From Kiritimatiellia bacterium (lineage in GTDB: Bacteria; Verrucomicrobiota; Kiritimatiellia; RFP12; UBA1067), in NCBI GenBank assembly GCA_017385345.1, contig JAFNRY010000093.1, positions 1-11,351 on the forward strand: a DNA stretch of 11,351 bases, given 5' to 3'. The notes beneath the pieces are model-generated. The model saw nothing but the letters and a program-made list of their open reading frames with translations, ran no database searches and was not told the origin of the DNA. This document shows positions 7,713 to 11,351 of this stretch, piece after piece (within the stretch, counting starts at the first letter, position 1; every line of letters starts with the position of its first letter). A program made the translations under genes and the position numbers.

Positions 7713-8461
7713 GTTTTTCTTCCTACTATCGTGCCGGCCTTTTCGCCGCGCACCGCTTTTTCCAGCGCCTTGGCGTCCGAGAAATCGAGTACTATTATCG
7801 GCAGGTCGTTGTCCATGCAAAGCGCGAACGCGGCGGCGTCCATCACGCCGAGACGCTTCTCGAGCGCCTCGGAGAAGCCGAGCGCGTCGTATTTCGACGC
7901 CGAAGGATCCTTCGCCGGGTCGGCCGTGTAGATCCCGTCGACCTTGGTCGCTTTCAGCAGGACTTCCGCGCCGATCTCGCACGCCTTGAGCGCGGCCGCC
8001 GAATCCGTGGAGAAGAATGGATTGCCGGTCCCCCCGGCGAACACGGCGACGATCCCTTTCTCGAGGCATTCCACCGCTTTGCGTTTCGTGAACGTTTCGG
8101 CGATCTTCGGCATTTCGACGGCGGAAAACACCTTCGCGGGGATTCCGGCGCTTTCAAGCGCGTTCGCTATGGCGAGCGAGTTGATGGCCGTGGCGAGCAT
8201 TCCCATCGAGTCGCCGGTGGTCCTGTCGAAGCCGCGCCCGGATCCGGCCAGCCCGCGGAATATGTTGCCCCCGCCGGTGACGATCCCGGTCTGCACCCCC
8301 ATGGAGCGCAGCCGTTTCACGCACCCGGCAACGTACGCCAGCTTTTCCGGCGCAAGGCATTCGCCGCGCGCGCGGTCGCCGAGAACTTCGCCGGACACCT
8401 TGAGAAGAACTCTTTTGTACGCCGTCTTTGCGCGGGCTCCGCCGCTCGTTTTCGTTTTCAC
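7700..8461 (-). CDS. pyrH: UMP kinase
   Basis: A 253-residue UMP kinase that phosphorylates UMP to UDP in pyrimidine nucleotide synthesis; it acts as a cytoplasmic hexamer. Motifs: KRVLLKVSGEVLGD (16-29), TGGGNIFRG (62-70), DRTTGDSMGMLATAINSLA (79-97), AGGTGNPFFSTDSAAAL (142-158), KATKVDGIYTADPAKDP (170-186) and VMDAAAFALCMDNDLPIIV (206-224). The bacterial enzyme is usually 235-250 residues, which fits a start at GTG 8461. The frame is open further upstream to about 8599, but that part has no family resemblance and lies across the promoter. With the -10 box seven bases before the GTG, the mRNA is predicted to be leaderless, and indeed no Shine-Dalgarno is present. First gene of the minus-strand operon. 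Confidence 0.96.
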   Translation of the reverse strand: MKTKTSGGARAKTAYKRVLLKVSGEVLGDRARGECLAPEKLAYVAGCVKRLRSMGVQTGIVTGGGNIFRGLAGSGRGFDRTTGDSMGMLATAINSLAIANALESAGIPAKVFSAVEMPKIAETFTKRKAVECLEKGIVAVFAGGTGNPFFSTDSAAALKACEIGAEVLLKATKVDGIYTADPAKDPSASKYDALGFSEALEKRLGVMDAAAFALCMDNDLPIIVLDFSDAKALEKAVRGEKAGTIVGRKTWKR

Positions 8462-8468
8462 ATCGTCG

Positions 8469-8497
8469 ATTATACTTTTTTTCCATACGCTTTGCAA
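8469..8497 (-). promoter_or_regulatory. sigma70-type promoter of the pyrH operon
   Basis: On the minus strand, TTGCAA (8497-8492) and a perfect TATAAT (8474-8469) are separated by exactly 17 bases. Counting seven bases from the -10 puts transcription start near 8462-8461, which is the GTG of pyrH. This is the strongest promoter match in the window and supports a leaderless pyrH mRNA. Confidence 0.8.
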
Positions 8498-8551
8498 GTT
8501 AATGGCGTCTCTGGAGTTTACCCATTTTTTGGCTGGTCTGGATTGGAAAGC

Positions 8552-8580
8552 AAAAAAAGCGCGGCAACCGCTCGCCGTTT
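8552..8580 (-). terminator. weak terminator-like stem with T-run, upstream of the pyrH promoter
   Basis: Read on the minus strand, a short GC stem (for example GCGG-TTG-CCGC, or CGGC paired with GCCG) is followed directly by seven T residues (8558-8552). It would stop leftward transcripts before they reach the pyrH promoter. The stem is short and can pair in more than one way, so the call is tentative. Confidence 0.3.
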
Positions 8581-8583
8581 TTC

Positions 8584-8593
8584 GGTAGAATAC
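8584..8593 (+). promoter_or_regulatory. -10-like element facing the transposase relic
   Basis: GGTAGAATAC is identical over ten bases to the -10 region of the porin gene at 9619-9628. Here the extended -10 reads CG in place of TG and no start codon follows at the short leaderless distance. It could be the old promoter of the mobile element remnant, with GTG 8634 downstream of a small hairpin (ACGGGTA 8625-8631 pairing with TACCCGT 8639-8645). Confidence 0.35.
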
Positions 8594-8633
8594 AGGCAAG
8601 GCGAGAGTCTGGTCCGCCCATTTTACGGGTAAA

Positions 8634-9011
8634 GTGTCTACCCGTTTCCCGAAACCGTCGAAGAAGTTCCCTGCCAGGCAGTGTACGATGCGTCATTCTC
8701 ACCGCGTCACATTTGATTCGCACGGGAAGGGATGCAACGTGCCGATATCGTTTGGCGCGATACCGGCGCGCCTCCCGACGCACCCGGGAAAGGAACTGCA
8801 TTTCGTTGTCGTCAAAGGTTTCGGACGGGATCCGATGATGCTTCTGACCTTGCTATTAAATAAACGCGCTTTCACGCGCTTTGGCGGATGGGTGCGCACG
8901 ATTGTCGCGCCGGCAATGGAGAAACCCGGAAATGAAATCGTCCAACCGCTTCCCGGCTTCGCGGAATTGTTCGACATGGACGGCGGATGGGTCCGTCCGC
9001 GATGCAAATAA
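8634..9011 (+). pseudogene. decayed DDE transposase fragment
   Basis: The frame from GTG 8634 to TAA 9011 encodes 125 residues. Residues about 20-72 resemble the stretch of IS4-type DDE transposases just before the catalytic glutamate: VPISFGAIPARLPTHPGKEL, then HFVVVKGFGRDPMMLLT, matching the common pattern of a hydrophobic strand, VVVRGFG, EPMMLLT. After residue 72 the resemblance stops, and the following part (NKRAFTRFGGWVRTIV onward) has no recognisable WRxEExIRF block carrying the catalytic Glu. The N-terminal half with the first Asp is also absent. So it is a remnant, probably internally deleted, and not an active gene. No clear terminal inverted repeats or target duplication could be fixed. 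Identification rests on motif memory alone. Confidence 0.6.
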
Positions 9012-9024
9012 TTGCACATTTTGA
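8978..9024 (+). repeat. hairpin plus 17-base repeat, copy A
   Basis: GGACGG (8978-8983) can pair with CCGTCC (8993-8998). Nine bases further on comes ATAATTGCACATTTTGA (9008-9024), identical to 9429-9445. The following sequence has TTGAAA (9021-9026) and TATAGA (9045-9050) 18 bases apart, a possible weak promoter with no gene in range. Confidence 0.55.
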
Positions 9025-9084
9025 AAAAATGCGTTTTTGCAAATTATAGAATTGTTTCTCTTTTTGACACGCGAAGATTTGGCG

Positions 9085-9212
9085 GAGGGCTCTCGTTCTT
9101 CCCGGAAAACCTTCTCGATCGTTTGGTTAAACCTTCTCGATCGTTTACCCAAACCTTCAGGATCATTTGACCAAACGTTCGAGAAGGTTTTCCCGGATGA
9201 TCGTGAACGTTT
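9085..9212. repeat. 22-base unit array, direct then inverted, with overall dyad symmetry
   Basis: Plus-strand units start at 9107, 9129 and 9151, exactly 22 bases apart. The first 18 bases are AAACCTTCTCGATCGTTT in the first two and differ at three positions in the third. Two units lie in the opposite orientation at 9169-9190 (one mismatch to the 18-mer) and 9191-9212 (about five mismatches). A degenerate plus-strand unit can be aligned at 9085-9106. Orientation flips at about 9170, so the array is a long imperfect palindrome centred near 9148: unit 9107-9128 pairs with 9169-9190 over about 30 bases including CCGG-AAAACCTTCTCGA. In RNA this would be a long stem. There are no unique spacers, so it is not CRISPR. 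Confidence 0.85.
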
Positions 9213-9370
9213 TTGGCCGCGATTCGGCGCTGAAATATTTTGCGGCGGGATAATGTTTTGAAAATCCAAAATCATCGCCAAAAATTGCAGATAGTATCAA
9301 CGCGGTTTTTGCGTCTCCGTCTGCTCCGAACGGCGGCGGCGTTTTTGTCCGTTGCGATTGTGCATATGGA

Positions 9371-9445
9371 GGACGGCGGAGAAGGCGCCGCCGTCCGGCG
9401 CGGAAAGCCGGAAATTCGCATTCAATCGATAATTGCACATTTTGA
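9371..9445 (+). repeat. hairpin plus 17-base repeat, copy B
   Basis: GGACGGCGG (9371-9379) and CCGCCGTCC (9388-9396) form a perfect nine-base stem with an eight-base loop. The 17-mer ATAATTGCACATTTTGA follows at 9429-9445, 32 bases after the stem, compared with nine in copy A. The same order of a GGACGG-type hairpin and the 17-mer in both copies suggests a common origin. There is no T-run, so it is not a simple intrinsic terminator. Confidence 0.55.
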
Positions 9446-9501
9446 CTTTTTCACGAAGATGCAAAAATTATCAATTATCGCTATCTACAGATGGCATAAG
9501 T

Positions 9502-9527
9502 CGAACGGGCTTCTTGCCCGTCCGTTT
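9502..9527 (+). terminator. weak hairpin, terminator-like
   Basis: ACGGGC (9505-9510) pairs with GCCCGT (9516-9521) around a TTCTT loop; two further pairs form past one mismatch, and TTT follows at 9525-9527. The T-run is too short for a confident terminator. It would separate transcripts from the repeat region from the porin promoter. Confidence 0.25.
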
Positions 9528-9603
9528 GGTGAAAAATGCTTCAACAACGTGCTGAAGGCCCGTTCCGCCTGCGGCCCCTGTGCAACGAAATTTGCATAGT
9601 AGT

Positions 9604-9615
9604 GGAAGGCCTTCC
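9604..9615. promoter_or_regulatory. 12-base perfect palindrome, candidate operator
   Basis: GGAAGGCCTTCC is a perfect palindrome lying at about -29 to -18 of the predicted porin transcript, between where a -35 box would be and the extended -10. A protein bound here would block or assist RNA polymerase. The position is suggestive; the regulator is unknown. Confidence 0.4.
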
Positions 9616-9617
9616 TG

Positions 9618-9626
9618 TGGTAGAAT
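9618..9626 (+). promoter_or_regulatory. extended -10 promoter of the porin gene
   Basis: TGGTAGAAT gives a TG-N-TAGAAT extended -10. Transcription would start near 9633, one base before ATG 9634, so the mRNA should be leaderless. No convincing -35 is seen at 17 bases, as is usual for extended -10 promoters. Confidence 0.65.
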
Positions 9627-9633
9627 ACCTGCC

Positions 9634-11019
9634 ATGGGAAACACGAGGGCGATTTCAATTGCGTGCGCGGCGGCGTTTGCGGCCGCGCGTTGCGCGGCGG
9701 CGGGCGGCGCGCCCTGGAGCGCCGGATTCGACGCCGGGGCGAATCTGCGCATCAGGCAGGAGATCATGGACAACACTCCGGGGCTGCCCGGCGGCGGCGT
9801 CGCGATGCCGAGGGCCGCCGGACCGTACCGCAATCACATGCGGTTCCGTCCGCGCTTCTGGGCGCAAGCCGGCGACGGCGAAACGTGGCGCGTCTATTCG
9901 CGTTTCACCGACGAGTTCCGCTGGAACGTGCGCCCGCGCAACCATTCGAACACGTTCCCCGACGAGATGATAATCGACAATCTCTACGTCGAGGCGAAAG
10001 ACCTGTTCGACGGCGTGCTCGACTTCAGAGCCGGGCGGCAGGACATGTACAATCTCTACGGGCTCGACAACCTGTTTGTGGACGGGACGCCCGGGGACGG
10101 GTCGCGCACGGTGTACACGGACATGGCGCGCATCGGGCTGGACTTCAGGGAGGCGGGGCGCTTCGACGTTTTCGCCCTCTACAACAAGGACGACAACCAG
10201 CTGCGCTGGGGCACGGAGCGCGGGCGCCACAAATCGCTGACCGGCTTCGGCGGCGGCGCGGAGCCGGAGATGGACGACTGGGGCTGGGGCGGAATCTACT
10301 CCAACAAGGCCGGGGAGGCGCTGCCGTACAAAATCTTCGCCATGCAGAAGCGCGTTCTTTCGTACCGGCGCGGGGGCGTGAAGCATTCCGCGAAGCGCCG
10401 CGACCTCGCGGGCTTCCGCGTCGAGCCGCGGCTGACGGACGAGACGACCGCGCTGCTCGAGGCCATGGGCCAGACCGGGCGCGACGGCGAGGGCGGCTGG
10501 TTCGGCGCGTGGAGCGCGTGCGCGGGGCTGTCGTGGAAGGATTCCAAAGCGAGCTCCGCCCGTCCGTTCGCGGGCGCGAGGATCCATTTCATGAGCGGCG
10601 ACAAAGACGCCGCCAAAGAGGACGGCGGCCGCCACGCCTGGGATCCGATGTGGTCGCGCGGCGTCAACTACTCCGAACTCTTCCTCTACGGAACGCACTA
10701 CGGCGCGGCGTGGTGGAGCAACATGGCGTACGCAAAGACCGAGGGCGGCTTCGAATTCGGCCCGCACCACAGGGTCTGCGCCTCGACCGGCGCCATGTTC
10801 GCCCAGACCGACGACGGGCTCGGCGGCGGCGACGGCTCCTTCAAAGGCGTACTCAGCCTCGTGCGCTACGATTTCCCGATCCTGACGGCCGACAGGGGCA
10901 AGGGCGAGCGCTTCGAGATATTCGGCCACATATACGCCGAACTGTTCAATCCGGGCGACTACTTCGAGACCGACAAGCCGGCGTGGTTCGTCCGCTGGCA
11001 GGTGGAGTTCGCCTTCTGA
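9634..11019 (+). CDS. outer-membrane beta-barrel protein, alginate-export-like
   Basis: A 461-residue protein with a signal peptide (Arg-containing start, hydrophobic ISIACAAAFAAA, cleavage probably around residues 23-27 after the Ala-rich stretch) and a C-terminus ending VRWQVEFAF, the aromatic end typical of proteins inserted by the BAM machinery. The mature part alternates aromatic and polar residues as in a barrel: RFRPRFWAQ, WRVYSRFTDEFRWN, DNLYVEAKDL, LDFRAGRQDMYNLYGLDNLFVDG. The last resembles the alginate-export/porin family landmark of a strand with GRQ followed by a loop. The likely role is passage of a carbohydrate or other small solute; the substrate is not readable. ATG 9634 is preferred over ATG 9580 because the -10 box lies between them and the signal peptide begins at 9634. 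trpS follows after 21 bases but has its own promoter. Confidence 0.78.
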   Translation: MGNTRAISIACAAAFAAARCAAAGGAPWSAGFDAGANLRIRQEIMDNTPGLPGGGVAMPRAAGPYRNHMRFRPRFWAQAGDGETWRVYSRFTDEFRWNVRPRNHSNTFPDEMIIDNLYVEAKDLFDGVLDFRAGRQDMYNLYGLDNLFVDGTPGDGSRTVYTDMARIGLDFREAGRFDVFALYNKDDNQLRWGTERGRHKSLTGFGGGAEPEMDDWGWGGIYSNKAGEALPYKIFAMQKRVLSYRRGGVKHSAKRRDLAGFRVEPRLTDETTALLEAMGQTGRDGEGGWFGAWSACAGLSWKDSKASSARPFAGARIHFMSGDKDAAKEDGGRHAWDPMWSRGVNYSELFLYGTHYGAAWWSNMAYAKTEGGFEFGPHHRVCASTGAMFAQTDDGLGGGDGSFKGVLSLVRYDFPILTADRGKGERFEIFGHIYAELFNPGDYFETDKPAWFVRWQVEFAF

Positions 11020-11022
11020 TTT

Positions 11023-11031
11023 TGGTAGAAT
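11023..11031 (+). promoter_or_regulatory. extended -10 promoter of trpS
   Basis: TGGTAGAAT, identical to the porin -10, is only nine bases before ATG 11041. The predicted start of transcription near 11038 leaves a leader of about three bases. The box lies in the 21-base gap after the porin stop codon, so trpS can be transcribed on its own. Confidence 0.65.
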
Positions 11032-11040
11032 AATCCGCCG

Positions 11041-11351
11041 ATGAGGACGCTGACGGGAATACAGCCTTCAGGCAAACTGCACTGGGGCAACTACTTCGGG
11101 GCCATGAAGTCGATGTTCGACCTTCAAGAGAAGGGCGGCAACTTCATGTTCATAGCCAATTTCCACGCGATGACGACGGTGCGCGACGGCGCCGCCCTGC
11201 GCGAGGCGACGCGAGACGTGGCGCTCGACTACCTCGCCTGCGGACTCGATCCGGAAAAGACCGTGGTGTACCGCCAGAGCGACGTGCCTGAGGTTCAGGA
11301 GCTCGCCTGGTACCTTTCGTGCCTCGCTCCGATGGGCCTGCTCGAACGCTG
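11041..11351 (+). CDS. trpS: tryptophanyl-tRNA synthetase, N-terminal part (3' end outside window)
   Basis: The first 103 residues of a class I aminoacyl-tRNA synthetase that charges tRNA-Trp. The protein starts MRTLTGIQPSGKLHWGNYFGA, where HWGN is the HIGH-type ATP-binding motif and GIQPSG is typical of bacterial TrpS. Then follow FMFIANFHAMTT, LDYLACGLDPEKTVVYRQSDVPE and ELAWYLSC, all at family positions; full length is about 320-350 residues, so roughly two thirds is missing, including the KMSKS loop. No Shine-Dalgarno precedes the ATG, in keeping with a nearly leaderless mRNA from the promoter just upstream. No attenuator or T-box could fit in the 21-base gap. Confidence 0.97.
   Translation, partial: MRTLTGIQPSGKLHWGNYFGAMKSMFDLQEKGGNFMFIANFHAMTTVRDGAALREATRDVALDYLACGLDPEKTVVYRQSDVPEVQELAWYLSCLAPMGLLER

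Larger units (their letters stand above)
8462..9633. other. gene-poor interval between pyrH and the porin gene
   Basis: This is the only stretch over 300 bases without an intact gene. It holds two outward-facing promoters at its ends, a transposase relic (8634-9011), a 22-base repeat array (9085-9212) and two hairpin-plus-17-base repeat elements (8978-9024, 9371-9445). Between 9213 and 9370 I see only AT-rich, structureless sequence. Composition is visibly more AT-rich than the flanking genes around 9000-9060, 9225-9300 and 9425-9490. Short open frames exist on both strands but run across the repeats and resemble no family, so none is annotated. Confidence 0.8.

Noticed and set aside
6270..7931. 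Plus-strand open frame of 553 codons over frr and the repeat-motif gene
   Set aside because: Antisense to frr, which is certain; the lack of stops follows from high GC.
8462..8599. N-terminal extension of pyrH up to ATG 8599
   Set aside because: It would run through the consensus-like promoter and a T-run, and would add about 46 residues unlike any UMP kinase N-terminus.
9064..9092. Promoter with TTGACA at 9064-9069
   Set aside because: A perfect -35 hexamer, but no -10-like sequence at 16-18 bases and no gene downstream.
9107..9212. CRISPR array
   Set aside because: Units are back to back at 22 bases with no unique spacers, they change orientation midway, and no cas gene is in the window.
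8856..9281. Minus-strand open frame of 141 codons over the 22-base array
   Set aside because: The sequence is made largely of translated repeats, the repeat period is not a multiple of three, and no family resemblance is seen.
9240..9599. Plus-strand open frame of 119 codons in the gene-poor interval
   Set aside because: It crosses the hairpin and 17-mer repeat, has no recognisable domain and no ribosome binding site, and the porin promoter begins right after it.
9580..9633. Upstream ATG 9580 as porin start
   Set aside because: The -10 box lies between it and ATG 9634, and it would put 18 non-signal-like residues in front of a normal signal peptide.
9655..10929. Minus-strand open frame of 424 codons over the porin
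   Set aside because: Shadow of the porin reading frame; its composition (Arg, Ala, Val, His) comes from the complement of the porin's GC-rich codons and it has no motif or ribosome binding site.

Overview
The window is GC-rich, densely packed bacterial DNA with ten complete protein genes, two partial ones at the edges, and one gene-poor interval of about 1.2 kb (8462-9633) holding repeats and a transposase relic. An outer-membrane barrel gene shows a Gram-negative (diderm) cell. High GC, an alginate-export-like porin and promoters that abut start codons would fit a PVC-type bacterium (Lentisphaerota, Kiritimatiellota or Verrucomicrobiota), but that placement is an inference from style and not a proof.

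Left block, plus strand (1-3251): end of a DUF1015 gene, a DUF2062 membrane protein, a small GGQ release-factor-like protein (probable ribosome rescue), plsY (phospholipid synthesis) and miaB (tRNA thiomethylation). Three of the four junctions are 4-base GTGA/ATGA overlaps and the fourth is a 6-base gap, so this is one operon whose promoter lies left of the window. It converges on the next block with a 14-base overlap.

Middle block, minus strand (8461 down to 3238): pyrH, frr, an unrecognised 313-residue protein with recurring basic TxKxxRPG-like motifs and a C-terminal membrane anchor, then an ABC transporter made of permease, ATPase and second permease. A consensus-like promoter (TTGCAA, 17 bases, TATAAT) lies directly in front of pyrH and leaves no room for a leader. 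Overlaps and short gaps suggest one transcript that ties nucleotide and translation housekeeping to a membrane transport system.

Interval 8462-9633: a decayed DDE transposase fragment, a 128-base array of 22-base units in direct and then inverted orientation with large-scale dyad symmetry, and two copies of a hairpin plus 17-base repeat. A 12-base perfect palindrome sits just upstream of the porin promoter.

Right block, plus strand (9634-11351): a 461-residue alginate-export-like outer-membrane barrel and the start of trpS. Both have the same 9-base extended -10 (TGGTAGAAT), 7 and 9 bases from the start codon. With pyrH, this gives three genes predicted to be leaderless or nearly so, while most operon-internal genes have Shine-Dalgarno sequences. 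The leaderless pattern and the 22-base array are the two most interesting observations.
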